This document shows positions 35,426 to 43,856 of a stretch of 64,000 nucleotides of DNA, in pieces. The stretch covers positions 1 through 64,000 of the forward strand of contig JBNKFV010000001.1 in NCBI GenBank assembly GCA_050289485.1. Reading direction: 5' to 3'. Position 1 is the first letter of the stretch. The number at the start of each line of letters is the position of its first letter. This DNA is from JBNKFV01 sp050289485 (GTDB lineage: Bacteria > Pseudomonadota > Gammaproteobacteria > Pseudomonadales > Cellvibrionaceae). The position numbers and the translations under genes are program-made. The notes under the pieces were generated by a model. That model searched no databases and was not told the origin of the DNA. It was given only the letters and a program-made list of their open reading frames with translations.

Positions 35426-35782
35426 ATGTCTACCTACAAAGTAGTATTCTGGGGAGGCATTCAGCCAGAACAAGACAAAAACCAAGTGATACGGCGTTTC
35501 GCCGAGCGCTTTAAGCTCACCGACCGGAAGCAGTTACAAAACCTGTTCTGTGGCCGTATTATCACGCTGCGCAAAGGCTTGGATCACGCCAAAGCCCGAC
35601 AGCTGGCGTCTGCGCTTGAGGGCATCGGCGCACTGTGCCGTGTAGAGCCGGAAAACAACCAATTCTGGGGCGTTGCCGCCAATCAGACCAACCGCTACCC
35701 CTCTGGCCTGACCATCAAAAAAGCCGAAGCCGCCAGAAGAGCGCCCCTGGTGGTCAATAACAAAGCCGTGGTAGCAGCGTAA
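35426..35782 (+). CDS. Small protein of unknown function (YKVVF...GLD...ALE-type domain)
   Basis: 118 residues. The first 70 residues (YKVVFWGGIQPEQDKNQVIRR, LFCGRIITLRKGLDHAKARQ, ASALEGIGALCRVEP) resemble a short unnamed domain that I know as the N-terminal part of various proteobacterial membrane proteins; here it stands alone with a basic tail. Its function is unknown. The frame opens at a GTG (35384), but ATG 35426 has GAGGG 9 nt upstream and removes a non-conserved lead. It precedes rpsT on the same strand but rpsT has its own promoter. Confidence 0.55.
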   Translation: MSTYKVVFWGGIQPEQDKNQVIRRFAERFKLTDRKQLQNLFCGRIITLRKGLDHAKARQLASALEGIGALCRVEPENNQFWGVAANQTNRYPSGLTIKKAEAARRAPLVVNNKAVVAA

Positions 35783-35825
35783 AACTCACGAATAGACTTT
35801 TTACGGTGACTCCTCTCGGCACTGG

Positions 35826-35853
35826 TTGACATCGCTTAAAAAAAACGCATAAT
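35826..35853 (+). promoter_or_regulatory. Promoter of rpsT
   Basis: TTGACA (35826-35831), 16-nt spacer, CATAAT (35848-35853); start of transcription near 35860. A strong match to the sigma-70 consensus, as expected for a ribosomal protein gene. Confidence 0.75.
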
Positions 35854-35898
35854 GTCGCGTCCTTGATTTACCATAGCCAATTTTAAAAGGAGCACGCG

Positions 35899-36165
35899 GT
35901 GGCAAACTCACCTCAAGCCAGAAAACGCGCTCGCCAAAGCGAAAATGCACGCCAGCACAATGCTAGCCTGCGCTCTATGGCGCGCACTTACATTAAGAAA
36001 GTTGTTGCAGCCATTGCTACTGGCGATGCAGAAGCTGCAAAAGCGGCTTATGCTGCCGCTGTACCAGTGATTGATCGTATTGCTGACAAAGGCATCATTC
36101 ACAAGAACAAAGCTGCTCGCCATAAGAGCCGCCTGAACGCGCAAATCAAAGCCCTGGCGGCTTAA
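35899..36165 (+). CDS. rpsT: 30S ribosomal protein S20
   Basis: Small basic helical protein that binds 16S rRNA. Begins with the conserved ANSPQARKRARQSE and ends ...NKAARHKSRLNAQIKAL; 88 residues. Start is GTG with AAGGAG 8 nt upstream. In E. coli rpsT also uses a non-ATG start (TTG), and poor initiation is part of S20 autoregulation, so the GTG may be functional. A terminator follows. Confidence 0.97.
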   Translation: MANSPQARKRARQSENARQHNASLRSMARTYIKKVVAAIATGDAEAAKAAYAAAVPVIDRIADKGIIHKNKAARHKSRLNAQIKALAA

Positions 36166-36183
36166 TTTGCTGCGTAAAGCAAA

Positions 36184-36209
36184 AAACCGGCTCTCTCGCC
36201 GGTTTTTTT
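36184..36209 (+). terminator. Terminator of rpsT
   Basis: Stem AAACCGGC / GCCGGTTT with loop TCTCTC and a run of seven T's; 18 nt after the rpsT stop. The A-rich front lets it also serve the convergent gene at 36223. Confidence 0.85.
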
Positions 36210-36222
36210 GTGCCTGAAGGAA

Positions 36223-36969
36223 TCACCCGCTCTCCCACGTTGCCCCAATCGCCTTAAGCTCTTCCTTTAATAACGCCATTGCCGGCTTCACTTCTGCCAG
36301 AGCACCCTTTACCCCCAGCTCAATACAGGGTTTTTCAACATCCATGATTGGCAAGCTGAACACTTTCACCGCCGGCCATTCTGCCAACACCCGCTCCATG
36401 GCCGGAATCGCTGCACTTTCATAGGTGTCGTACACCAATAACGCCTCTTCCACATACTGCGTATTACGCAGATCTGTATATTCATTGTCCAGCACCCACT
36501 CCATCATGGGCCCTGCCATATCCGGAAAACCAGGCACAAAATGATGCTTATGCATACTGAACCCCGGAATTTTATTTACCGGATTGGGAATCAAACGGGC
36601 CCCCAGCGGAAACTCCACCATGCGGTAATGCTCATCACGCAATTGGCGCCCTCGCTCACGAGCAAACTCATCCAAAATTTCCAACCCCCTTGGGTGATGT
36701 TGTAAATCGACACCCAGAGCCTCAGCCACAGCCTGACGCGTTATATCATCTGGAGTGCCACCAATACCGCCGGTACTAAACACGATATCATCAGTGGCAA
36801 ACGACGCCTTAAACGCATCAACCAGCAAATTCGGCTCATCACCAACAATCTTTACCCAATTCAGTACCAAGCCTCGCGCCTTCAGCAGTGACAATAAATG
36901 GGGCATATGCTTGTCTGTGCGACGACCACTGAGAATCTCATCCCCCACCACAATCAAACCAATTCGCAT
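36223..36969 (-). CDS. Molybdopterin-binding/CinA N-terminal-like protein
   Basis: Single MoaB/MogA-fold domain of the CinA N-terminal type: GLIVVGDEILSGRRTDKHMPHL, then IVGDEPN, then STGGIGGTPDDITRQAVAEALG, all hallmark segments. No C-terminal nicotinamide-deamidase domain is present, so it is the short form (248 residues). Such proteins bind nucleotide-like ligands; CinA N-terminal domains hydrolyse ADP-ribose in some species. The true substrate is unknown. Confidence 0.85.
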   Translation of the reverse strand: MRIGLIVVGDEILSGRRTDKHMPHLLSLLKARGLVLNWVKIVGDEPNLLVDAFKASFATDDIVFSTGGIGGTPDDITRQAVAEALGVDLQHHPRGLEILDEFARERGRQLRDEHYRMVEFPLGARLIPNPVNKIPGFSMHKHHFVPGFPDMAGPMMEWVLDNEYTDLRNTQYVEEALLVYDTYESAAIPAMERVLAEWPAVKVFSLPIMDVEKPCIELGVKGALAEVKPAMALLKEELKAIGATWESG

Positions 36970-37208
36970 AACACTCTCGCCTTTACCTTAACTAGCAGTA
37001 TTGTCGACATAATTAACACATTTAATACACGCCACACCATAAAAAGTAATGCAACTCCCGTAACTCCATGTTTTTTATACAAAAAAAAATATTGGTAAGC
37101 AGCTTGCTTAAAAGAGGGGGACCTATACACCAGAACCATTAAGATTTAAGTAGTTAAGTAGTAATGCACTGATGCATAAACAAGCTGAATAATGAAGGAG
37201 CTAGAACT

Positions 37209-38090
37209 ATGAAATTAAGCAAAAAACTGATGGCTGCGGCCATTCTCGCCACCGCCGGTACTGCCGCCAACGCCATCCCAATCGCTGTAGACGTTGTCAG
37301 TGTAGTTGATGAATCAGGCTCAATGAGCGGCGAGCACGCATGGATTGATGATGCCATTCTTGCCTTAGAGAGCGAGCTGGTAGCACGCGCCGCAGGCGAC
37401 CCACTGTCTTCAAACTACGGGCTGCTGGGCTTCGGTGGAACTCAGCCTGGCGGCAACCCCGAAGAATACGTTGTAGGTAGCGGCCAGTTTGGCACCGCCA
37501 CAGAGTTTCAAACTTCTGCCAATACCAATCTGAACGCCTACGGAGGAACCGAAGACGGCTACGAAGCTATTGATTACGTCTTCGATAACTACGCCTTAAA
37601 TGCCGGTCATGCCACTAACATTATTCTGGTGACTGACGAGGATCGCGACAACACCTCTGCAGACACCTATAACAGCGTACTTGGCCAAATGACCAACGGC
37701 AATGCCCTGCTCAATGCGGTAGTTAACTGCTACTTCGCTGATGGCAGCGGCAACCGGGCTATCGGTATCGATTCTGCGGGTAACGCTTATGTTGCTGACG
37801 GCTCCGGTGGTTACATCAAGTCAGCAGGTGGCACCCAATCTGGCTACTGTTCTGGCTCAACCAATGCTGACTACGTCGATCTGGCACTCGGTACCGGCGG
37901 TGCAGCTTGGGACTTGAACCTGTTACGCGCTGGCGGACTGACTGCTGAGTCATTTACTGCCGCATTTGTTGACATTAAAGTTAGCGAAATTGTACGCCAG
38001 CAAGTACCTGAGCCCGGCAGCCTGGCGCTGTTAGGTTTGGGTTTGGCAGGCCTGGGCGTATCACGCAAGCGTGCTAAAAAAGCGGCTTAA
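37209..38090 (+). CDS. Secreted VWA-domain protein with PEP-CTERM sorting tail
   Basis: Exported protein of 293 residues. Signal peptide 1-22 (ends TAANA), then a von Willebrand factor A-like domain with MIDAS motif DESGSMSG and a later ILVTDEDRD strand that could supply a further metal ligand. The middle is Gly/Asn/Ser-rich and low in charge, with two cysteines. The C terminus is a classic PEP-CTERM: VPEPGSLALLGLGLAGLGV, then SRKRAKKAA. PEP-CTERM proteins are sorted by an exosortase, usually with exopolysaccharide; no exosortase gene is in this window. The start has AAGGAG 8 nt upstream. Its partner is unknown. Confidence 0.85.
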   Translation: MKLSKKLMAAAILATAGTAANAIPIAVDVVSVVDESGSMSGEHAWIDDAILALESELVARAAGDPLSSNYGLLGFGGTQPGGNPEEYVVGSGQFGTATEFQTSANTNLNAYGGTEDGYEAIDYVFDNYALNAGHATNIILVTDEDRDNTSADTYNSVLGQMTNGNALLNAVVNCYFADGSGNRAIGIDSAGNAYVADGSGGYIKSAGGTQSGYCSGSTNADYVDLALGTGGAAWDLNLLRAGGLTAESFTAAFVDIKVSEIVRQQVPEPGSLALLGLGLAGLGVSRKRAKKAA

Positions 38091-38113
38091 TTCTACGCCT
38101 CTGTAGCACTGAA

Positions 38114-38146
38114 AAGCGCTGACTTTCACGGTCAGCGCTTTTTTTA
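38114..38146 (+). terminator. Terminator after the PEP-CTERM gene
   Basis: 10-bp perfect stem (AAGCGCTGAC / GTCAGCGCTT), loop TTTCACG, followed by a T run. Confidence 0.85.
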
Positions 38147-38226
38147 TTTGTAAATCTTTCCCGCTACCCCATTCACGTTGCCTTGAACACCTGCTTAAAT
38201 AGCAGCAGACCTTTGGGGGCCGCATT

Positions 38227-38838
38227 ATGTTTCGATTTCTCAGCCGGTATTTACTGACCGGACTCATCACTCTCTTACCTATTACGCTCACCGTGTACCT
38301 CATTTACTGGCTGGCCGTATCGGCTGAAAGGGTGTTGGGCGGCCTGCTAAAACTGATTCTTCCCGGGCAATGGTACCTGCCTGGTTTAGGCGTACTGGCC
38401 GGCCTTGGCGTTGTACTGCTGGTGGGCGTGCTGATGCATGCCTACGTTTTTCAAACTCTGTTCGTTAAACTGGAAAACCTGCTCTACCGCATGCCGCTGA
38501 TCCGCCCCATCTACACGGCTATTCGCGACTTTTTTAACTATTTCACGCCGAAAGAAGAGCGGGATTTTGAACAGGTGGTTGCGATTACCGTCGGGCAAGA
38601 AAGGATGCAGTTGATCGGCTTTGTCACTCAACCGCTAAGTGAAACCCTACCACAGGGATTAGCCACCGAAGAGAGCGTTCTGATTTACCTGCCCATGAGC
38701 TACATGATCGGCGGCTACACCATACTGGTGCCCAGAAAACATGTACGACCACTGGACATGACCATGGAAGAAGCCATGCGTTTTGTGATTACGGCGGGAG
38801 TTGCAAGCGGGACAAACGGGAAAAGAAAAGAGCCATAA
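38227..38838 (+). CDS. DUF502 inner-membrane protein
   Basis: Two or three N-terminal membrane segments (residues about 8-30, 50-75), then the DUF502 soluble part with the signatures PLIRPIYTAIRDFFNYF and VLIYLPMSYMIGGYTILVPRKHVRPLDM, EEAMRFVITAG. 203 residues. Function not established; a plant homologue family (LCV/COV) affects patterning. It is a single gene convergent with the cold-shock gene. Confidence 0.85.
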   Translation: MFRFLSRYLLTGLITLLPITLTVYLIYWLAVSAERVLGGLLKLILPGQWYLPGLGVLAGLGVVLLVGVLMHAYVFQTLFVKLENLLYRMPLIRPIYTAIRDFFNYFTPKEERDFEQVVAITVGQERMQLIGFVTQPLSETLPQGLATEESVLIYLPMSYMIGGYTILVPRKHVRPLDMTMEEAMRFVITAGVASGTNGKRKEP

Positions 38839-38864
38839 CATAAACAGTATGACCCCAAAACAAC

Positions 38865-38887
38865 TGAGCCGCCCAGTGGGCGGCTCA
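38865..38887 (-). terminator. Terminator of the cold-shock gene
   Basis: 10-bp perfect stem (TGAGCCGCCC / GGGCGGCTCA) with loop AGT, 8 nt beyond the stop at 38895. On the minus strand it is followed by GTTGTTTT. Confidence 0.7.
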
Positions 38888-38894
38888 AACAACA

Positions 38895-39101
38895 TTAAAT
38901 CAGTTCAACGTTGTTAGCTTGAGGACCTTTCTGGCCATCAGATACTTCGAACTGTACGCGCTGGCCTTCAGCCAGAGTTTTGAAGCCTGTGCCTTGAATT
39001 GAGCTGTAGTGTACAAACACGTCTGGACCATTGTCTTGCTCCAAGAAGCCAAAACCTTTACTTTCATTGAACCATTTTACTTGACCGGTTACGGTAGCCA
39101 T
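38895..39101 (-). CDS. CspA-family cold-shock protein
   Basis: Single-stranded nucleic-acid-binding OB-fold protein. RNP1 KGFGFL and RNP2 VFVHYS are intact; 68 residues. ATG 39101 (MATVTGQVKWFN) has GGAG 7 nt upstream; the ATG at 39107 is too near the ribosome-binding site. Which csp paralogue it is cannot be told. A long leader upstream suggests cold control through RNA structure. Confidence 0.95.
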   Translation of the reverse strand: MATVTGQVKWFNESKGFGFLEQDNGPDVFVHYSSIQGTGFKTLAEGQRVQFEVSDGQKGPQANNVELI

Positions 39102-39291
39102 ATTCATTCTCCCTCAGCCGTGGCTGGAGTCATCATTTAACAATACCTGGATAGGTGACTTACTGGAAAAGCAGCATTTAGCTTAGGAACGGACAAATGA
39201 GAGGCTGTGTAACGTAAAGTGTAACTACAGAAAGGTCTCGTGGTGCCATGCTTCTAAAACGTGCTGTAACTTTCTCAGCGAAGCGAGTATA
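39102..39291 (-). promoter_or_regulatory. Probable promoter and long 5' leader of the cold-shock gene
   Basis: On the minus strand TATACT (39291-39286) can serve as -10; the -35 is poor (TTTTAA-like at 17 nt). Transcription from near 39279 would give a leader of about 175 nt, the size typical of cspA-type cold-responsive leaders. A small hairpin (CAGCC/GGCTG) lies next to the ribosome-binding site. The remaining bases to 39428 show only a GAGGG/CCCTC hairpin at 39304-39320. Confidence 0.4.
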
Positions 39292-39428
39292 TACGCCCAC
39301 ACAGAGGGTTAAAAGCCCTCAAGAGAAAAATAAAACGATTGGATGCAATAAAAAATCAAACCCTATTGATCAGCTATACTGTTAAACACCGTTTACCTCA
39401 ACCCGTCGGCAAGCAAGGCAACCTACTC

Positions 39429-39728
39429 ATGGTAAAAACAGCCCTCACAACCGCAGTACTGTTCAGCCTGATGTTATCAGCGACAACCCAGGCAGAATGC
39501 AATAAGCCGATGCCACCCAATCTGCCAGATCCTACTCAAACCCTAACCCCAGAGATGGAAAAAGCCAGCAACGATGTAAAGGCCTATATGGCAGCGGCCA
39601 AACACTACCTAGCCTGCATTAATGATGCTATTGAACGCGACAAAATGGTCACAGAGATGGAAGCAGTCGCTAAGCATTTTGACGACGTCATAGCGCTTTA
39701 TAACAAACGCGACCACGCCGCACATTAA
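39429..39728 (+). CDS. Small secreted protein of unknown function
   Basis: 99 residues: signal peptide (about 1-23, ends TTQA), then a short mature protein starting ECNKPMPPNLPDP with two cysteines and mostly helical sequence (EMEKASNDVKAYMAAAKHYL ...). I have seen similar small exported proteins annotated as hypothetical in gammaproteobacteria; no function is known to me. The frame opens at 39339, but ATG 39429 makes the signal peptide. It ends four bases inside the msrQ end. Confidence 0.6.
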   Translation: MVKTALTTAVLFSLMLSATTQAECNKPMPPNLPDPTQTLTPEMEKASNDVKAYMAAAKHYLACINDAIERDKMVTEMEAVAKHFDDVIALYNKRDHAAH

Positions 39729-40372
39729 TGGCGCCTGGAACGGTGCAGGCTACGCAAATAACCACTCACTATGGGCAGGCGTAAAGCCAACAACCCCACA
39801 ACCATAAGGGCGTAAATCAAAGGCTCTAACTGCACCGATTTTACCGACCAGAAAAAATGCACCCAGCCCACCACCACAGCCGGATAAATTGCCTTGTGCA
39901 GCGATTTCCAGCGTGCGCCCAGAGAACGCATAGACCACTGATTAGATGTGACTGCCAGTACCAGCAATAGTAAAAAGCCTGCTGCCCCCAACGTTAAATA
40001 AGGCCGTTCAACAATCTCATGCAGTACATTAGCCCAGGCGAACTGTAGATCAAACGCAATGTAGCTAAACAAGTGAGCGCAGGCATAGGCAAAAGCATAT
40101 AGCCCAACCAAACGCCGAAAAGAAATCAAAATAGGCAACTTCAATAACAACGACACCGGCGTAAACAGCAAGGTAATTAGCAGCAGATTCAAGGTACCCT
40201 TGCCAGCGAAATGAATCACCTCTGCCACAGGGTCTGCCCCCAAACGCCCCGTAAACGCGGCTATATACAGCCACATGAGCGGCAGCAAGGCGGCCAGATG
40301 AATTGCTATACGAATATAAACACTATATCGACTTACCCGCTGGGTAAACGCCGGTCGCCATCTCGACGCCAC
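39725..40372 (-). CDS. msrQ: Heme membrane subunit of periplasmic methionine sulfoxide reductase
   Basis: Six-helix b-type heme protein (ferric-reductase-like) that passes electrons from quinones or flavin to MsrP. Hydrophobic helices with conserved histidines (EVIHFAGKGTLNLLL, YACAHLFSYIAFD, LHKAIYPAVVVGWVHFFW). 215 residues. Start GTG at 40372 with GGAG 9 nt upstream. It follows msrP by 16 nt, forming the msrPQ operon. Confidence 0.92.
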   Translation of the reverse strand: MASRWRPAFTQRVSRYSVYIRIAIHLAALLPLMWLYIAAFTGRLGADPVAEVIHFAGKGTLNLLLITLLFTPVSLLLKLPILISFRRLVGLYAFAYACAHLFSYIAFDLQFAWANVLHEIVERPYLTLGAAGFLLLLVLAVTSNQWSMRSLGARWKSLHKAIYPAVVVGWVHFFWSVKSVQLEPLIYALMVVGLLALRLPIVSGYLRSLHRSRRH

Positions 40373-40388
40373 AATCGCTAACTCCGCC

Positions 40389-41381
40389 TTAATAAAATTT
40401 ACGCAGATTCATGTTGGCATACAACGGCGTCACTTCATCATAACCATTGAAAAGTTGTGTGGGTATACGCTTAACATCGAGCAAGCCACCAGCACCAATG
40501 CGTCGCTCTGATGCCTGACTCCAGCGCGGGTGATCAACTGCCGGATTCACATTGGCATAAAAACCATATTCATGGGCCGCCAGTGTATTCCAGGTGGTTT
40601 CCGGTTGGCGCTCAACCAGCTCAATACTCACAATCGACTTGATACTTTTAAAACCATATTTCCATGGCACTACCAAGCGCACAGGCGCGCCGTTTTGTGG
40701 CGGCAGCGTTTTGCCATACAGCCCTACCGCAAGAAATGCCAGCGGGTGCATGGCCTCGTCGAGCCGCAACCCTTCTCGATAAGGGTAGTCAATTCCACCG
40801 CCCACAAAACGATTACCCTGACCGGGCATCTGTTTGGGATCGTACAGAGTTTTAAAAGCAAGATACTTTGCTTGCGACGTAGGGTCCGCCTGTTTTATCA
40901 GGCTTGCCAGTGGAAACCCCACCCACGGAATAACCATCGACCACGCCTCAACACAACGCAACCGATAGATGCGCTCCTCAAGCGCCTGCTTGAATAAATC
41001 CTCATAATTCAGTGTGAGAGGTTTATTAACCTGCCCACCTACGGTGAGCGTCCAGGGGTCAGTCGCAAACCCTTGCGCATTCTTTGACGGATCACTTTTA
41101 CCCGTGCCAAACTCGTAAAAGTTATTGTAAGAGATTACTTTCGACTCTGGCGTCAATACACCATTCCCCGCTGCCGACTCTCGGTATTCCAGCGACCGCA
41201 AAGGCTGCGCAGAAGCAGCGGAATCATCGCCAAACCAGCCTGCTCGACTACTACCTGCCAGCAAGCTGCCTAAACCAATAAATCCCAGCTGCTTAAGCAC
41301 GGTACGCCGCTCATTAAAAACTGACTCACTGGTCACATCAGCCTCAGTAAGATCAGATCGCCGCTTTGAATAAATCAGCAT
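40389..41381 (-). CDS. msrP: Periplasmic methionine sulfoxide reductase, molybdenum subunit
   Basis: Molybdopterin enzyme that repairs oxidised methionine in periplasmic proteins. A Tat signal peptide with the twin arginine in NERRTVLKQLGFIGLGSLLAG (residues about 23-43), then a sulfite-oxidase-like fold; the Mo ligand is Cys143 in RLRCVEAWSMVIPW. Length 330, start ATG with AGGGGG nearby. Operon with msrQ. Export through Tat implies cofactor insertion in the cytoplasm. Confidence 0.95.
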   Translation of the reverse strand: MLIYSKRRSDLTEADVTSESVFNERRTVLKQLGFIGLGSLLAGSSRAGWFGDDSAASAQPLRSLEYRESAAGNGVLTPESKVISYNNFYEFGTGKSDPSKNAQGFATDPWTLTVGGQVNKPLTLNYEDLFKQALEERIYRLRCVEAWSMVIPWVGFPLASLIKQADPTSQAKYLAFKTLYDPKQMPGQGNRFVGGGIDYPYREGLRLDEAMHPLAFLAVGLYGKTLPPQNGAPVRLVVPWKYGFKSIKSIVSIELVERQPETTWNTLAAHEYGFYANVNPAVDHPRWSQASERRIGAGGLLDVKRIPTQLFNGYDEVTPLYANMNLRKFY

Positions 41382-42052
41382 AACGCCCCCTTATATAGTC
41401 CATCCAACACACACTCGCCTTCTGGCATTCACCTGCCGCATTCGACCAATATATAGGCAACTGGTTGCCACTTCATCACAAAACCATAACATTTGCCGGT
41501 GACACTTCGCCAATGCACAACGCTGCATCATCTATAATTAAGGCCTGCCTACACTCATTAGAATGTCCGGCTGGAGACAAATTTATTGTCCTGCCCCAAC
41601 AGCAGGCGCTTGAGGCAAGGTATTATTGAGCGCGGTTTGTTCAGCATACCCCTATGCTTCACCCCTGCGGGGCTTCCGCACAAAAACACCCCCTGCGTTT
41701 TGGTGGTTATTCCACATAAACGAAAAAAATAACGCAGTAGGGCGACAACATAGTCCCAGCCTTTATGCCCTATAGGGTGCTCCAGGCTATGGCTAAAAAG
41801 CTGTCACTCTGCATTGTCCGTGCCCAAAGCACTCGCAATGCTCGCGGGGCAGGCTTTTGCTCATTTGAAATAGCCAAACCACTCGCCTCGCGCATCGCTT
41901 GAGGCGCCTACTTGAGGGAATTGACGGCTTTTCAGCCATAACAGAATCATTCAAATTAGTGTAGACAGGCCCTAATCCAGCGTATCATTAAAGAAACATA
42001 TACTGTGCTAAGACAGTCAAAGGATTACAGCACAACGAATAAGGCAAGCATT
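41382..42052. other. Hairpin-rich non-coding region upstream of ppnN
   Basis: About 670 nt with no credible ORF. It contains at least five strong stem-loops: AGCATA-CCCC-TATGCT at 41643-41658; CCCC-TGC-GGGG at 41662-41672; a two-part hairpin 41758-41788 with CCCTATAGGG at its core; TGCCC..AGCA / TGCT..GGGCA at 41821-41851; and CGCCTC / GAGGCG at 41884-41906. No T-tract terminators. It may hold a small RNA or the remains of a repeat. A loose promoter (TGTAGA, 17 nt, TATCAT) lies close to the ppnN start. Confidence 0.5.
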
Positions 42053-43429
42053 GTGATACAAAAAAATACGATCAATACCTCCATCACCCCTCGCAAAAGC
42101 CTGGAACTACTGTCTCAGCGGGAGGTAGAAAAACTCAAACAAACCGGTGAAAACGCGCTTTATCAACTGTTCCGTCAATGCGCACTGGCCATTCTCCATA
42201 CCGGCCATATCACCGACAATCCTCAACACCTGCTCGAGGCCTACGCCAATTTTGACATTGAAATTATTCAGCAAGACAGAGGTATTCGACTGAATTTGAA
42301 AAATGCCCCTATGGATCCCTTTGTTGACGGCGAAATGATTGTCTCCACACGCGAAATGCTGTTTAGCGCCTTGCGTGACATCGTGTATACCGAAAGCGAG
42401 ATTGGCAGCCGCCGACTGGAACTGGAAACCAGCGCAGGCATTACCGACTATGTATTTCAGTTGTTGCGCAATGCCGATGCATTGATGGCAAACCAGCAAC
42501 CCAATTTGGTGGTCTGCTGGGGCGGGCACTCCATCAGCGAGATTGAATACGATTACACGAAAGAAATTGGTCACGAGCTGGGCTTGCGCGGTTTCGATAT
42601 TTGTACTGGCTGCGGCCCCGGCGCTATGAAAGGTCCCATGAAAGGTGCAACCATCGCCCATGCAAAACAACGCATTCGTACTGCACGCTACCTAGGCTTA
42701 ACGGAACCCGGCATTATTGCGGCAGAGTCACCCAACCCTATTGTGAACGAACTGGCGATACTGCCCGATATCGAAAAACGCCTCGAAGCATTTATTCGAC
42801 TGGGGCACGGCATCATTATTTTCCCAGGGGGTGCAGGCACTGCAGAAGAACTGCTGTATCTATTAGGTGTTTTACTTCACCCTGAAAACAAAGAACTCCC
42901 CTTCCCCATTATTTTAACTGGCCCTGCATCGGCTGCTGACTACTTTCAAAAGCTGCATGCGTTTATTCATAAAACACTTGGCTTCGAAGCGCAGCAAAAA
43001 TATAAAATAATTGTTGACGACCCAACCCAGGTTGCGCGAGAAATGACAGCAGGTATAGAGGAAGTTCGCCAATTCAGAGCAAAATACAACGACGCTTATC
43101 ACTTTAACTGGCTACTAAAAATTGATGATATTTTTCAGCAGCCGTTTGATCCGACCCATGACAATATGACCAACTTAAACTTGTCAAAAACATTACCAGT
43201 ACATGAACTCGCTGCCAATTTGCGCCGTGCCTTTTCTGGCATTGTGGCAGGCAACGTTAAAGCCACAGGCATGCAGAGAATCCGAGAACAAGGGCCATAC
43301 CTGCTGCATGGTGACCCGGACATCATGCTGGCACTGGATGATTTACTGCGCGCATTTGTTGAGCAGAAGCGTATGAAGCTACTAGCCAGTGATTACGAAC
43401 CCTGTTACGAAATTTCCACTGAACAGTAA
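42053..43429 (+). CDS. ppnN: Nucleotide 5'-monophosphate nucleosidase PpnN (LOG family)
   Basis: Cleaves purine/pyrimidine nucleoside monophosphates to base and ribose 5-phosphate; the E. coli enzyme is activated by (p)ppGpp. It matches E. coli PpnN (YgdH) along its whole length, with the LOG motifs CGPGAMKGPMKGA and FPGGAGTAEELLYLLG and the conserved ends (ELLSQREVEKLK; DYEPCYEIS). Start GTG 42053 with AAGG 8 nt upstream gives 458 residues; an earlier GTG at 42005 is possible. Confidence 0.93.
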   Translation: MIQKNTINTSITPRKSLELLSQREVEKLKQTGENALYQLFRQCALAILHTGHITDNPQHLLEAYANFDIEIIQQDRGIRLNLKNAPMDPFVDGEMIVSTREMLFSALRDIVYTESEIGSRRLELETSAGITDYVFQLLRNADALMANQQPNLVVCWGGHSISEIEYDYTKEIGHELGLRGFDICTGCGPGAMKGPMKGATIAHAKQRIRTARYLGLTEPGIIAAESPNPIVNELAILPDIEKRLEAFIRLGHGIIIFPGGAGTAEELLYLLGVLLHPENKELPFPIILTGPASAADYFQKLHAFIHKTLGFEAQQKYKIIVDDPTQVAREMTAGIEEVRQFRAKYNDAYHFNWLLKIDDIFQQPFDPTHDNMTNLNLSKTLPVHELAANLRRAFSGIVAGNVKATGMQRIREQGPYLLHGDPDIMLALDDLLRAFVEQKRMKLLASDYEPCYEISTEQ

Positions 43430-43455
43430 ATACAAACTTTTATTCACAGCCGATA

Positions 43456-43477
43456 TCGCCCCACAAAGGTGGGGCGA
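43456..43477 (+). promoter_or_regulatory. Perfect hairpin covering the ribosome-binding site of the VanZ-like gene
   Basis: 9-bp perfect stem TCGCCCCAC / GTGGGGCGA with loop AAAG, between the ppnN stop and the ATG at 43485. The only G-rich ribosome-binding site (GGGG) is in its 3' arm. AAATTTT follows, so it could be a weak terminator of ppnN or a translation-hiding element. Confidence 0.5.
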
Positions 43478-43484
43478 AAATTTT

Positions 43485-43856
43485 ATGCTACTATCTTTTT
43501 TTGCTCAGACCAGACCACAATTAATTATTTTTTTTCTGCTAGGCATTTTTATCACTATTGTCACCCTAATGCCTGGCGAATATTTACCCCCTACACCTGG
43601 CACTGATAAGACGGCGCACTTAGCCAGTTTTTTTGGCTGGGCGTTTGCAGTAAGCGCCTTTCGCACACAGCACACACGTAAGTTATGGGTGATTGTGGCT
43701 TTATGGGGTGGCGTTATTGAAGTTATTCAGCCCGCTTTCGGTCGCTGGATGGAAGCGCTGGATTTTGCTGCAGATGTTATCGGTGCGGTCACCGGCGGTG
43801 GCGCCGGATATCTTTTTTATGGTTCAATAAATTACTTTTTGTCACCAAAAAAGTAA
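43485..43856 (+). CDS. VanZ-like membrane protein
   Basis: 123 residues with three or four hydrophobic segments. The VanZ-family pattern is present: a polar DKTAHLASFFGWAFA motif after the first helix, GGVIEVIQ and the DFAADVIGAVTGG motif. Function of such short VanZ-like proteins is unknown; the name comes from a glycopeptide-resistance protein, but no resistance is implied. Probably co-transcribed with ppnN but separated by a strong hairpin. Confidence 0.75.
   Translation: MLLSFFAQTRPQLIIFFLLGIFITIVTLMPGEYLPPTPGTDKTAHLASFFGWAFAVSAFRTQHTRKLWVIVALWGGVIEVIQPAFGRWMEALDFAADVIGAVTGGGAGYLFYGSINYFLSPKK

Noticed and set aside
35237..35485. Minus-strand frame of 82 residues in the intergenic region before rpsT
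   Set aside because: No ribosome-binding site or recognisable similarity, and it overlaps the conserved start of the gene at 35426.
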